From contig JAAXKA010000146.1 of NCBI GenBank assembly GCA_012269555.1, positions 20,255 to 84,254 of the forward strand: 64,000 nucleotides of DNA. Reading direction: 5' to 3'. A program made the translations under genes and the position numbers. Origin of the DNA: Alphaproteobacteria bacterium (lineage in GTDB: Bacteria > Pseudomonadota > Alphaproteobacteria > Puniceispirillales > Puniceispirillaceae). Under the pieces are notes generated by a model. The model had not been told where the DNA came from and did no database searches. It worked only from the letters and a program-made list of their open reading frames with translations. This document shows positions 20,324 through 29,256 of the stretch, piece by piece (within the stretch, counting starts at the first letter, position 1; every line of letters begins with the position of its first letter).

Positions 20324-20905
20324 TTATACCCAACCAGATTGAGGGGAGAGATTGCTGGCATTAAATCCACAATAACCTAGTGCCTCTTCCCAAATAGAAC
20401 TAGCATTATCGTTGAAAACCATTTCTGGAGATGCGGGTACATGTATCCACATATTTTGACGTAACTCCTCTTCTAATTGACCTGCAGCCCATCCAGTATA
20501 TCCTAGCATAATTTTAAAATTTGTTGGACCAATCCCATCAGCAATTTCAGATAGCATGTCTAACTGCATGGATAACGCAATCTCGTTGGTTATTTTGATA
20601 GAGTCTGGCATTAAATGTTCTTCAGAATGTAGAATGTAACCGCGCCTATCTTCGACTGGTCCACCAGAATAAATTATCCTATTTTGTTCAAAACGCGGCT
20701 TGATAAAACTTAACCGTTCCGTGAGCTTAGAAAAAGTAAAATTGAGTTTAGGTTTATTTAAGATCAATCCCATTGCCGTTTGTTTGTCATGTTTGCACAT
20801 GAATATTACAGCTTGGTGAAACTGAGGGTCATTCATTTGTGGTGTCGCCACAAGAAAATGCCCAACAAGTTCTGTGAATAAAAGGGCTTTTTTTTCTCTT
20901 TTCAT
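20324..20905 (-). CDS. yqgE: YqgE/AlgH family protein (DUF179)
   Basis: The 193-residue protein has the DUF179 pattern: GHFLVATPQMNDPQFHQAVI at the N-terminus, MGLILNKP, YSGGPVEDRRGYILH, and GYTGWAAGQLEEELRQ. The family is widespread and its molecular role is not settled. It is a single-gene unit here, convergent with thrC and divergent from dsbD. No signal peptide or membrane helix is apparent. Confidence 0.92.
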   Translation of the reverse strand: MKREKKALLFTELVGHFLVATPQMNDPQFHQAVIFMCKHDKQTAMGLILNKPKLNFTFSKLTERLSFIKPRFEQNRIIYSGGPVEDRRGYILHSEEHLMPDSIKITNEIALSMQLDMLSEIADGIGPTNFKIMLGYTGWAAGQLEEELRQNMWIHVPASPEMVFNDNASSIWEEALGYCGFNASNLSPQSGWV

Positions 20906-21035
20906 GCCTTGTATATTAACTTACTTGTATGATCCAGCAATCCTTTTTCTAAAAAAAGTCTAGTTAAATAAAAAATGTTAAAAATAAACCAAAAAAAGGC
21001 TGACAAAAAAAAATTTAGGCTTATGTAAATGTAAA

Positions 21036-22961
21036 ATGAAACAATATATTATAATTCTGTTTTGCACTTTTTTTGGAAGTATGGCCTCTTTGCAGGCGGC
21101 TAACGGTCCTTGGTTGGAAAGCGAATATGCTAAAGTACGATTAATAAGTAGTACCCAAGCCACTGGCAATTTAGAGCAAATCCCTGCAGCGTTAGAATTC
21201 CAACTCAAGCCTGATTGGAAGGTATATTGGCGTAGTCCGGGCGATGCGGGTCTACCCCCCATTTTAGAAGCTTACGAAAGCAAACATGAAATAAAACGTT
21301 ACTGGCCAGTTCCAGAACGCTTTACATTATTTGACATTGAAACTTTTGGTTATTCTGACAGTGTAATTCTACCGTTAACAATAAAACATATTGATAAAAC
21401 GGATGATTTCCTGTTTAAGGGCTTTCTTGACGCACTAATTTGTTCAGATATATGTTTACCATTATCCGGAGATATTAGCTTATCTCTACCCAAAGGGATT
21501 TCATCACATAGCATATATGCTCAAGAAATAGCATATGCTAAAGCAAAGGTTCCCTCAAAAACCACAGGCCCTAATATAGAAATAATTTCGACTAGTTTAA
21601 TGCCTCATGATAGGTCATTGCTTATTGATATTTCTATATCAAGTAAAAATTTAGAAGACATTTTTGTTGAAACTAACCTTGCCGGATATAGTTTTTCCAA
21701 ACCAATAATACTTAAAAAGTTAGATGACAGAATTTTAGCACAGATTAATATAAAAGGATCTCAGGATCCAAAAAAACTGATGGGACAGGAAGTTACTTTA
21801 ACTATTCTTGCAGGTATGCAGTTTAAGGAAGAAAAATTATTAATACGCGATACCGAGGACAAACAAAATTCATTACTACCATTACATTTGAACGGATTTA
21901 TAACGATCTTGTTAATTAGTTTTTTGGGAGGAATAATTCTTAACTTCATGCCATGTGTTTTACCTATATTATCTTTGAAGGTAGCTAATTTCATTGGAAC
22001 TACTGGTAAGCCTTATTCAGAGGTAAGAAAGCATTTTTTAGCAACAGCATTTGGTATTTTATTCAGTTTTACTTTACTCTCTTCGGGTTTAATTATTTTA
22101 AGAAATATTGGTTATCAGATAGGCTGGGGAATTCAGTTTCAAAATCCTATTTTTTTAGCAATAATTTCGGTTATTTTGCTGATATTCATTGCAACTTTAC
22201 TTGATTGGTTTTATTTACCAATTCCCAGAATTGCAGTAAAATTATCTTCTGTTATTTCAAATAATGCAGGCTATCGGTATGATTTTTTTTCAGGAGTGCT
22301 AGCAACTATCCTTGCCACTCCTTGTTCTGCTCCATTTGTTGGAACTGCAGTAGCCTTCGCATTATCTGGCAGCAACTTTGTATTATATAGTGTTCTTTTA
22401 ATTATGGGACTAGGGCTTTCGTTACCGTGGCTTATCTTTGCTATAGCACCACCACTTTCATCATTTTTACCAAAACCAGGCTATTGGATGGTTCGAATAA
22501 AACAAATATCTGCTATTCTTTTAATAGGAACATTAATCTGGATTTTATGGGTTTTAAGTAATTTACTAGGCATGCGTGCTGAAGTACAAAATGCTGAATT
22601 AAGCAGATATAAAACATGGTCTGTAGAAGTAATGGAAGATGCAATTACAACAGGTAGGCCAGTTTTTGTTGATGTAACTGCAGATTGGTGCATCACCTGT
22701 AAAGTTAATAAAATTTCTGTATTAGAAAGTAGAGAAATTTCAGATGCCTTCAGCAAGGAAAATTTTATCTTATTACAAGCAGATTGGACTAGTCCTAATG
22801 ATGAAATAGCAAAATTTCTTGCGAGTAATGGAAGGTTTGGGATTCCATTTGACATTATATTTTCACCTCAGCTAGAAACACCAATAATATTGCCAGAAAT
22901 ATTAACAACTGAGAAATTACTATCTTCGATAAAAAAGGCGAGTTTATCACAAACTGACTAA
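21036..22961 (+). CDS. dsbD: Thiol:disulfide interchange protein DsbD/ScsB-like
   Basis: This protein carries electrons from the cytoplasm to periplasmic thiols. It starts with a signal peptide (cleaved near LQAANG), followed by a periplasmic DsbD-alpha/ScsB-like domain (to about residue 270). Then come the multi-helix CcdA-type core with NFMPCVLPILSLK and ATPCSAPFVG, and a C-terminal thioredoxin domain with DWCITCK. The 641 residues fit the ScsB-type form. Cytochrome c maturation genes later in the window may rely on such a reductant. Confidence 0.9.
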   Translation: MKQYIIILFCTFFGSMASLQAANGPWLESEYAKVRLISSTQATGNLEQIPAALEFQLKPDWKVYWRSPGDAGLPPILEAYESKHEIKRYWPVPERFTLFDIETFGYSDSVILPLTIKHIDKTDDFLFKGFLDALICSDICLPLSGDISLSLPKGISSHSIYAQEIAYAKAKVPSKTTGPNIEIISTSLMPHDRSLLIDISISSKNLEDIFVETNLAGYSFSKPIILKKLDDRILAQINIKGSQDPKKLMGQEVTLTILAGMQFKEEKLLIRDTEDKQNSLLPLHLNGFITILLISFLGGIILNFMPCVLPILSLKVANFIGTTGKPYSEVRKHFLATAFGILFSFTLLSSGLIILRNIGYQIGWGIQFQNPIFLAIISVILLIFIATLLDWFYLPIPRIAVKLSSVISNNAGYRYDFFSGVLATILATPCSAPFVGTAVAFALSGSNFVLYSVLLIMGLGLSLPWLIFAIAPPLSSFLPKPGYWMVRIKQISAILLIGTLIWILWVLSNLLGMRAEVQNAELSRYKTWSVEVMEDAITTGRPVFVDVTADWCITCKVNKISVLESREISDAFSKENFILLQADWTSPNDEIAKFLASNGRFGIPFDIIFSPQLETPIILPEILTTEKLLSSIKKASLSQTD

Positions 22962-22988
22962 TAAGGAAAATTAAAGGAACGCTGCTAA

Positions 22989-23474
22989 ATGACATTAACA
23001 ATTGGAAGTAAAATACCAAAACTTGAAATCACAACTAAGACGTCAGAAGGATTAGATATAATAAATACTGAAAACTATTTCAGTGGTCGGAAAATAATTG
23101 TTTTTTCTGTTCCTGGAGCATTTACAGCGACTTGTTCTGAAAAACATCTACCAGGTTATGTCAAACACCACGATAAGTTTTTATCAGTTGGAATTCACGC
23201 TATAGCATGTTTAGCAGTAAATGATGCACATGTGATGTTTGCTTGGGCAGAACAAAATGGGGCTGACGGTCTGATCGATTTATTTGCAGATAGTAGGGCA
23301 ATTTTCACAGAGTTACTTGGTCTAAAAACCGATATGGGGGCTGTTTTGGGTATAAGAGCATCAAGAAGTGCTTTCGTTGTTGATAATGGTTTGATAACAC
23401 ATTTTTTCAAAGAGGAACCAAAAGCATACGAAGTCTCTGATGCAGAATCTTTGCTTTCCGCTGTTTCCAGTTAG
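22989..23474 (+). CDS. Peroxiredoxin, Prx5/PMP20 type
   Basis: This thiol peroxidase reduces hydrogen and organic peroxides. The peroxidatic Cys is Cys49 in PGAFTATCSEKHLPGY, the Prx5 signature. The 161-residue length is typical. ATG 22989 follows AAAGGAAC. Its last four bases overlap the end of the convergent rnhA gene. The reductant is probably glutathione/glutaredoxin, given gshA in the window, but this is inference. Confidence 0.92.
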   Translation: MTLTIGSKIPKLEITTKTSEGLDIINTENYFSGRKIIVFSVPGAFTATCSEKHLPGYVKHHDKFLSVGIHAIACLAVNDAHVMFAWAEQNGADGLIDLFADSRAIFTELLGLKTDMGAVLGIRASRSAFVVDNGLITHFFKEEPKAYEVSDAESLLSAVSS

Positions 23475-23923
23475 GTTGAAGCCGCAGTTTGTATTTTTTT
23501 AGCTTCCTCTTGAGCAAGGTGATCGCATTCTTCATTTTCAGCATGACCTGAATGGCCTTTTATCCATTGCCAATCTACCTGATGAATTTCGCAAAGTGAG
23601 TCAAGTTGTAGCCAAAGATCTTTATTTTTCACTGCTTTTTTATTGGATGTTTTCCAATTATTTTTTTTCCAGTTAGCAATCCACTTATCAATTCCATTCA
23701 TGACGTATTTGCTGTCCGTAATAATAGTAACATTAACTGGTCTCGTGAGAGCCGATAATCCCTTGATGACCGCAGTTAGTTCCATTCGGTTGTTAGTTGT
23801 ATCTGCTTCGTTTCCACATAAAATCTTCTTATGACTTTTAAAATATAAAATGCTAGCCCATCCACCGGCGCCTGGGTTTCCTAAACATGCTCCGTCGGTA
23901 TACAATTTTGTTTTTGTTTCCAT
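23471..23923 (-). CDS. rnhA: Ribonuclease HI
   Basis: RNase HI cleaves RNA in RNA:DNA hybrids. All catalytic residues fall at the Escherichia coli numbers: Asp10, Glu48, Asp70, His124 and Asp134, within YTDGACLGNPG, NRMELTA and ITDSKYVM. The 150-residue length is normal. Its ATG overlaps the thrB stop by one base (TAATG), so it is translated together with thrB. thrB-rnhA adjacency is common in alphaproteobacteria. Confidence 0.96.
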   Translation of the reverse strand: METKTKLYTDGACLGNPGAGGWASILYFKSHKKILCGNEADTTNNRMELTAVIKGLSALTRPVNVTIITDSKYVMNGIDKWIANWKKNNWKTSNKKAVKNKDLWLQLDSLCEIHQVDWQWIKGHSGHAENEECDHLAQEEAKKIQTAAST

Positions 23924-24885
23924 TATAGGAGTCCATATAATTCTAGATTGCTATTAGACCGCAAATAGATAATCTTATTCCAATATTCAAGTGGGTCGTG
24001 TTTTTTAACAAGAGCGCCTTCAGGTGTATGATGCCAGTCATAATAGCGAGTTACAAAAAAACGTATTGCAGCACCCTGCGTTAAAGTGGGTAACGCATTT
24101 TTTTCCTTATTATTTAATTGGCGTATTTTCTGATAGCTAGCTATTAGTGTTTTTGCTTTCTCCGAATTAAAACTACCATCATTTTCAAAGCACCAACTAT
24201 TTAAGCAAATCGCTATATCGTAGGCATAAAAATCAGTACATGCAAAATAGAAATCAATTATTCCCGATAGATTATTATCTATAAACATAGCGTTATTTGG
24301 AAACAAATCACCATGAATTATTCCTGCTGGAAGAGATTTAGGCCATTTAGTAATAATATTCTCAATATAAAGGCTAGCCTCTTTATTAAGCCCTTTAGGT
24401 AAATTTGAGTCGTCATCATTTGTTTCAAGAAGTATTGATAGCCAATTTTCAGGTCCTAGAGGATTTTTCCTATATAAGCTTAATTTAACCGTTGCTATAT
24501 GCAGTTTTGCTAGCATAGTACCAATTTGTGAGCATCTATTTAGATTTGTGAACTGGGCAGTTTTACCATTAAGAAAAGATACGATAGTAGCATATTTACT
24601 AGAGCAAATATTAATTGTGTTTCCATTTTTATCTGGAATTGGTCTTGGACAGCTTATTTCATTCTGAGATAACTCACTTAATAATTTCATGAAAAAGGGT
24701 AAGTCTTCGGCATTTATCCGCTTCTCATAAAGGGTAAGAATATAGCTATCGATACTTGTTCTAAGCAGAAAGTTCGAGTTTTCCACACCCTCTGTAATTT
24801 CTGTAAGGCTAATTAAATCTCCAATCTCATAATTTTGAAGAAATTCTGTGACCTCTACATCAGAAACGGGGGTATAAACAGCCAT
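23923..24885 (-). CDS. thrB: Homoserine kinase, ThrB2 (APH-fold) type
   Basis: This enzyme phosphorylates homoserine for threonine synthase. It belongs to the aminoglycoside-phosphotransferase-fold form rather than the GHMP form. The N-terminal segment EITEGVENSNFLL, catalytic loop HGDLFPNNAMF and metal-binding GIIDFYFA are all present. The 320-residue length fits. It lies in an ispH-thrB-rnhA unit with a six-base gap after ispH. Confidence 0.95.
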   Translation of the reverse strand: MAVYTPVSDVEVTEFLQNYEIGDLISLTEITEGVENSNFLLRTSIDSYILTLYEKRINAEDLPFFMKLLSELSQNEISCPRPIPDKNGNTINICSSKYATIVSFLNGKTAQFTNLNRCSQIGTMLAKLHIATVKLSLYRKNPLGPENWLSILLETNDDDSNLPKGLNKEASLYIENIITKWPKSLPAGIIHGDLFPNNAMFIDNNLSGIIDFYFACTDFYAYDIAICLNSWCFENDGSFNSEKAKTLIASYQKIRQLNNKEKNALPTLTQGAAIRFFVTRYYDWHHTPEGALVKKHDPLEYWNKIIYLRSNSNLELYGLL

Positions 24886-24891
24886 AAAAAA

Positions 24892-25839
24892 CTATCGTCC
24901 CTTCAATATGGAAGGTAGATTGAAGGTCACATTTTCTTTAATTGAATTTTCTGTTTGTATAGATATTTCAAATTCATCATCCAATTTCTGAATTAAATCA
25001 TTGACCAATATTTCAGGAACTGATGCGCCAGAGGAAATAGAAATTACAGAAACATCGCGAAGTTCATTTAAATCGAGTGAGTTTGCATCAGGTATTAAAA
25101 CTGCTTTTTTGGCGCCAAATTTTAATGCTACTTCTACGAGCCTTTTAGAGTTGGAAGAGTTATTCGCACCAATAATTATAAAATATTCAGATTTTTCAGC
25201 TAGTTTCTTTACGGCATTCTGTCTGTTTGTTGTGGCATAACAGATATCTTCGCCACTTGGTCCGGTTATTTTTGGGAATCTATGTTGCAGAATTGAGATG
25301 ATTTCTGATGTATCATCAACAGAAAGTGTAGTTTGAGTTGCAAATGCAAGATTATCAGGATTTTCTGGCTCAAAATTCAGTGCATCTTCTGCGGTTTCAA
25401 TAAGTGTTATTTCACCGTCGGGCACTTGACCCATTGTTCCTGCTACTTCAGGATGTCCATAGTGTCCAATTAGGATAGTATGTTTTCCTTTTTGATGGTG
25501 CCTTATTGTTTCATTATGAACTTTAGTAACTAAAGGACAGGTAGCATCAATTGCAATCATATTCTCAACGTCAGCCTGCTGCCTTACAGATTTTGCGACA
25601 CCATGCGCTGAAAAAATTACAGGGGCACCTTCTGGCACCTCATCTAGTTCTTCGACAAAAACGGCCCCTTTTTTTGCAAGACTATTTACTACATATTTAT
25701 TATGCACAATTTCGTGCCGGACATACACAGGAGCACCAAATTTTTGCAATGCTTTCTCAACTATTTCAATGGCTCGCTCTACTCCAGCACAAAAACCACG
25801 AGGCGTTGCAAGTAAAATTGTTTTTTTTTCACTTCTCAT
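24892..25839 (-). CDS. ispH: 4-hydroxy-3-methylbut-2-enyl diphosphate reductase
   Basis: IspH performs the last step of the MEP isoprenoid pathway with a [4Fe-4S] cluster. The three cluster cysteines are seen in RGFCAGVERAI, DATCPLVTKVH and EDICYATTNRQ, and the catalytic Glu in that last region (PSGEDICY and nearby) is plausible. The 315-residue length is normal. It leads the ispH-thrB-rnhA unit and diverges from the lipoprotein gene. Confidence 0.95.
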   Translation of the reverse strand: MRSEKKTILLATPRGFCAGVERAIEIVEKALQKFGAPVYVRHEIVHNKYVVNSLAKKGAVFVEELDEVPEGAPVIFSAHGVAKSVRQQADVENMIAIDATCPLVTKVHNETIRHHQKGKHTILIGHYGHPEVAGTMGQVPDGEITLIETAEDALNFEPENPDNLAFATQTTLSVDDTSEIISILQHRFPKITGPSGEDICYATTNRQNAVKKLAEKSEYFIIIGANNSSNSKRLVEVALKFGAKKAVLIPDANSLDLNELRDVSVISISSGASVPEILVNDLIQKLDDEFEISIQTENSIKENVTFNLPSILKGR

Positions 25840-25913
25840 AATGACTTATTTGCGCGATAACTTCATAAAGGTCAATTGAAGACAGTCTAAAAATGTAAAA
25901 TAAAGGTTATATA

Positions 25914-26378
25914 ATGCAAAAAAAGTCTATCTTCATAATTATGATATCATTATTTCTGGTAGGGTGTGAAACGATAAGACCGTCTTATCTGGAATGTGAT
26001 AACCGTATTACTGCTATTGAAGAAGGTAGTAGAATTACATTACGAACTCTTGATAATGGTGCTACAGCACAGGCACGATTTAATGGTGTTTCTGCTCTGT
26101 GTAATGAGAGAGATGACGTCGTAAACATGCGAATAAAGATAGGACTGAAATTAGTCAGAGATATGCACCAAAATAAAGAAGCGGTTACATTAGAACTGCC
26201 ACTTCTTATAGCTATATTGGACCCTCAAGATGCGGTTAAAAGTTTTGAAAGTGTAAGCTACAGGATGGCTTTCCCTGAGGGTCAAGAAATTATTTACCCA
26301 GTGATTAATCCGAAAATCAAAAAACCGAAGTCAGGACGGGTCATACTGTCGTTATCACCTGAAGTAATAAAACCCTAG
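25914..26378 (+). CDS. Hypothetical lipoprotein
   Basis: I do not recognise the family. The 154-residue product starts with a basic, hydrophobic signal peptide and a lipobox LVGC at residues 15-18, so it is probably lipid-anchored in the periplasm. The mature part has two further cysteines (ECDNR, ALCNE) that could pair, and appears rich in beta structure. It stands alone between divergent ispH and the convergent end of the ATP synthase operon, so context gives no function. Confidence 0.75.
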   Translation: MQKKSIFIIMISLFLVGCETIRPSYLECDNRITAIEEGSRITLRTLDNGATAQARFNGVSALCNERDDVVNMRIKIGLKLVRDMHQNKEAVTLELPLLIAILDPQDAVKSFESVSYRMAFPEGQEIIYPVINPKIKKPKSGRVILSLSPEVIKP

Positions 26379-26432
26379 TCGCTAATATAATTTTTTGCAG
26401 TAGACGTATTCCGTTAAAATAGATTTCACTAG

Positions 26433-26912
26433 TTATTGCGCAGCTTTAATTTGTGAAATAGACTCATCTATAATAGATGAATTTAACTCATCATTCAGTT
26501 CGGAAACCAATATTTCCTTACTAGCTGAAATAGCAATGCTAGTTGCTCTCATTTTGAGTTCGGCAAGAACAGCTGCTTCGGAAGCAGCTATCTTAGCTTT
26601 CGCTTGATTTTCTCTACGCTTTATCGATTCTTTCGCTTTTTCAACAGCTGCGTTGCGAATTCGTTCTGCAGCCTCGTGAGCATCAGCTATTATTCTTTTT
26701 GCATCTTCCACTGCTTCATTTTGCATAACCTGAAATTTTTTTAACTCTTTTTCTGCTTCAATGCGGAGTGTTTCTGCTTCTGCTAACTCATTTTTAATTT
26801 TATTAACTCTATTATCAAGCAAGTCGGATAAAGCGGATCCTACTTTACGCCATACAATAGCAATAAAAATAATAAATCCTAACGCAACCCAAGCTGATTC
26901 ATCAAAATACAT
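26433..26912 (-). CDS. atpF: ATP synthase F0 subunit b
   Basis: Subunit b is part of the peripheral stalk. It has one N-terminal helix (about residues 4-22) and a long charged coiled coil rich in Glu, Lys and Ala. The 159-residue length fits. It is the last gene of the F0 operon, 12 bases after the b' gene. The F1 genes are not in this window, as is usual in alphaproteobacteria. Confidence 0.93.
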   Translation of the reverse strand: MYFDESAWVALGFIIFIAIVWRKVGSALSDLLDNRVNKIKNELAEAETLRIEAEKELKKFQVMQNEAVEDAKRIIADAHEAAERIRNAAVEKAKESIKRRENQAKAKIAASEAAVLAELKMRATSIAISASKEILVSELNDELNSSIIDESISQIKAAQ

Positions 26913-26924
26913 TATATTGCTCCA

Positions 26925-27515
26925 TTAGTTTTGTAATTTCGCATGTAAGCTCACGTGTTTTTTAACAACAGATTTTGTAACTTTTACTGGCGTCAAATCA
27001 GATATGATTTTCTGTGAAATTTCTGTTGCTAATTCTTCAAGAGAAGAAAGAGTTTCTCTTCTAACTTCTGCAAGACTTTCTTCTGCTTTTTTCGCATTTG
27101 TAGCAAGTTTTTTGTCTAATGCTGCCTCACGTTTTACTGTATCGGATTTGGCTTCGTTTACTGCGTTTGCTATAGTATTAGCGGCCTGTGTTCTTGCTTC
27201 AGTTAAAGAGGCCTCATAGGAGCTAAATGCTTTTTTTGCATTTTCTTGGGCATTTTTTGCTTTTTGAACATCACTAGAGATTTTATCTGATCGATTTTCT
27301 AGAACTGTCGATATCGAGGGAACAACTAGGGTTGATATAATTATGTAACCAATAGAAAAAGTTATTAACAACCAAAATAGTTGGGTAGGCCAAGTTGAAA
27401 TATCTAGTTGTGGCAGACCGCCTGAGCTATCAGACTTATCGCCAGCGGCAAGAGCCTTTTGAGCATAAAGGCTGAAAAATATAAACCCAAAATAAACTTG
27501 ATAATTTTTATTCAT
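26925..27515 (-). CDS. atpF2: ATP synthase F0 subunit b'
   Basis: The second, diverged b subunit forms a b-b' heterodimer in alphaproteobacterial and photosynthetic F0. A signal-like hydrophobic N-terminus and a further membrane segment (about residues 42-66, TQLFWLLITFSIGYIIISTL) precede a coiled coil. The first 30 residues look like a cleavable leader (QKALAAG), seen in several alphaproteobacterial b' subunits. Confidence 0.92.
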   Translation of the reverse strand: MNKNYQVYFGFIFFSLYAQKALAAGDKSDSSGGLPQLDISTWPTQLFWLLITFSIGYIIISTLVVPSISTVLENRSDKISSDVQKAKNAQENAKKAFSSYEASLTEARTQAANTIANAVNEAKSDTVKREAALDKKLATNAKKAEESLAEVRRETLSSLEELATEISQKIISDLTPVKVTKSVVKKHVSLHAKLQN

Positions 27516-27608
27516 TATCTGACTCTTACCTATTTCTGCTTTTGCTTCTAAATTCGCAGCCTTTTCTATATTGCTTAAATAAATGCCCGAATTGGGTTTA
27601 GGTTAAAC

Positions 27609-27836
27609 TTAGAAAACAAATAACAGCAATAACGCAATCACGAGCGCGAAAAGTGCGATAGCCTCTGTTAGTGCAAATCCAAGAATACCAATGCCGAAAA
27701 CTTCATCTCGTGCAGCGGGATTTCTAGCAATAGAACTTATCAAAGACGCAAATATATTTCCAATTCCTACGCCCACACCAGCAAGCGCAATAACTGCTAT
27801 TCCAGCTCCGATTAGTTTAGCTGCTTCTGCTTCCAT
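27609..27836 (-). CDS. atpE: ATP synthase F0 subunit c
   Basis: Subunit c forms the rotating ring. The 75-residue hairpin has two hydrophobic helices joined by the polar loop ARNPAARDE. The ion-binding carboxylate is Glu58 in [11 protein letters not shown]. The lack of sodium-site polar residues suggests proton specificity (inference). The ATG follows AAGGAAA. Confidence 0.96.
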   Translation of the reverse strand: MEAEAAKLIGAGIAVIALAGVGVGIGNIFASLISSIARNPAARDEVFGIGILGFALTEAIALFALVIALLLLFVF

Positions 27837-27894
27837 TTTTTTTTCCTTTTCTTTATTGAGTTAATATTCAGTTAATCACTATTAATAATAAAAC

Positions 27895-28638
27895 CTAGTG
27901 TAGGTGTAACGCGTCATTTAAATACATACAAGTCAAAATCGTAAATACATATGCTTGTAACATTGCCACGAGAAGCTCTAATCCGGTAAGGGCTATAATA
28001 ACTAATAATGGCAAAGGAGAGCTTACTAAAAGAAATCCGCCAGCTCCTGTCATCATAACTGCTAAACCAGCAAAAACTTTCAACATAGTATGTCCAGCAA
28101 GCATATTTGCAAACAATCTTACAGATAAACTAACTGGTCTAATGAGATAAGAAATCACCTCAATTAAAATAATAAGCGGAAGTAGCACCTTTGGCGCACC
28201 TTCAGGCACAAAAAACGAAAAGAAGTGCAAGCCATGCTTAAATAGACCTATTAAAGTTACCCCGATAAAAATTGTAAATGCCATAGCAAAGGTTACAACT
28301 ATCTGACTAGTAACTGTATAACTGTAAGGAATTAAACCAAGGAGATTTGAAAATAATATAAATAAAAATAGAGTAAATATGAATGGAAAATAAGGTTTTC
28401 CCTCTTTGCCCACATTTGAATCAAGAATGTTGGCAACAAATTCATACATCATCTCTGCGAGGCATTGGACCTTACCGGGAATTATAGAGGCCGGTCGCAT
28501 TGCAAAATATAAAAATCCGGAGCTTACTAAAACGGCGAGTACCATAAATAGACTTGAGTTAGTAAAAGAAATATCGTACCCCAAAAAAGTAAGTGAATAT
28601 AGAACCTTAATGGTGAATTGTTCGACAGGTGAGTGCAC
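27895..28638 (-). CDS. atpB: ATP synthase F0 subunit a
   Basis: Subunit a provides the proton half-channels. The essential Arg lies in SLSVRLFANMLAGH, and LLVAMLQAYVFTIL near the C-terminus is also characteristic. It starts with GTG, supported by AGGAG seven bases upstream. No in-frame ATG close by gives a better fit. The 247-residue length is normal. Confidence 0.95.
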   Translation of the reverse strand: MHSPVEQFTIKVLYSLTFLGYDISFTNSSLFMVLAVLVSSGFLYFAMRPASIIPGKVQCLAEMMYEFVANILDSNVGKEGKPYFPFIFTLFLFILFSNLLGLIPYSYTVTSQIVVTFAMAFTIFIGVTLIGLFKHGLHFFSFFVPEGAPKVLLPLIILIEVISYLIRPVSLSVRLFANMLAGHTMLKVFAGLAVMMTGAGGFLLVSSPLPLLVIIALTGLELLVAMLQAYVFTILTCMYLNDALHLH

Positions 28639-28686
28639 TATTAGCTCCTAATTTACCTTTAAATTAACTTTATAAATTTCTAAAAA

Positions 28687-29070
28687 TTATTTTTTTTTTG
28701 TACTGCTTTGTTTTGAATTATTATCTTTATTTTTTTTATTTTCATTAAAATATCCGGCACTCATTCCCCTCCCCGTGAGAAGGCGCCAAATATTCATTAA
28801 ACCTCCAGCAGCACCCAAAAAAAACAAAATTAGCATAAAAACGGGTGTTGTTTCAAGCCATCTATCAATCAACCAACCCAAAAAAGTACCTACAGCAATA
28901 CCGGCCACTAATTCAGTAGCTACACGTCCAGCTAAAGCTAAGCCAGCGACCGGCATTTGGGCTGGGCTTTGTTTTTTCTTTTCTGCGGTCATTACAGCTT
29001 CAAAATTTGCTATGCGCTCGGACAGAGAATCATAATTTTTTGATTTATTCTTATTCCCCAAATCTTTCAT
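28687..29070 (-). CDS. atpI: ATP synthase subunit I (AtpI/AtpZ-like)
   Basis: The first gene of the F0 operon encodes a 127-residue protein with two membrane helices (about residues 48-70 and 77-96), including the GTFLGWLIDRW motif. The family assists c-ring assembly. The C-terminus ends in a lysine/asparagine-rich tail, so the last 20 residues are probably disordered. A near-consensus promoter lies 66 bases or so upstream. Confidence 0.9.
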   Translation of the reverse strand: MKDLGNKNKSKNYDSLSERIANFEAVMTAEKKKQSPAQMPVAGLALAGRVATELVAGIAVGTFLGWLIDRWLETTPVFMLILFFLGAAGGLMNIWRLLTGRGMSAGYFNENKKNKDNNSKQSSTKKK

Positions 29071-29142
29071 CTATAAACCATATTTTGTAACTTTATGAAG
29101 TTATTGCAACAAGCTATTTTGGGTAGCAGATAATCTGTCGGA

Positions 29143-29171
29143 AAAATATGTTCCACCCTTAAAATTGTCAA
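29143..29171 (-). promoter_or_regulatory. Promoter of the F0 ATP synthase operon
   Basis: On the minus strand a perfect -35 TTGACA (29171-29166) is followed after exactly 17 bases by TATTTT (29148-29143), a 4-of-6 -10 box. Transcription would begin near 29136 and leave a leader of about 65 bases before atpI. No terminator is seen between smc and this site. Confidence 0.7.
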
Positions 29172-29256
29172 GACAAACCCATTGTTGAGATCAAAACAGT
29201 AAGCTTTTTTTTCATATTGATTATTTGTTTTTAATGTCACTCATTGATAGTATCAA

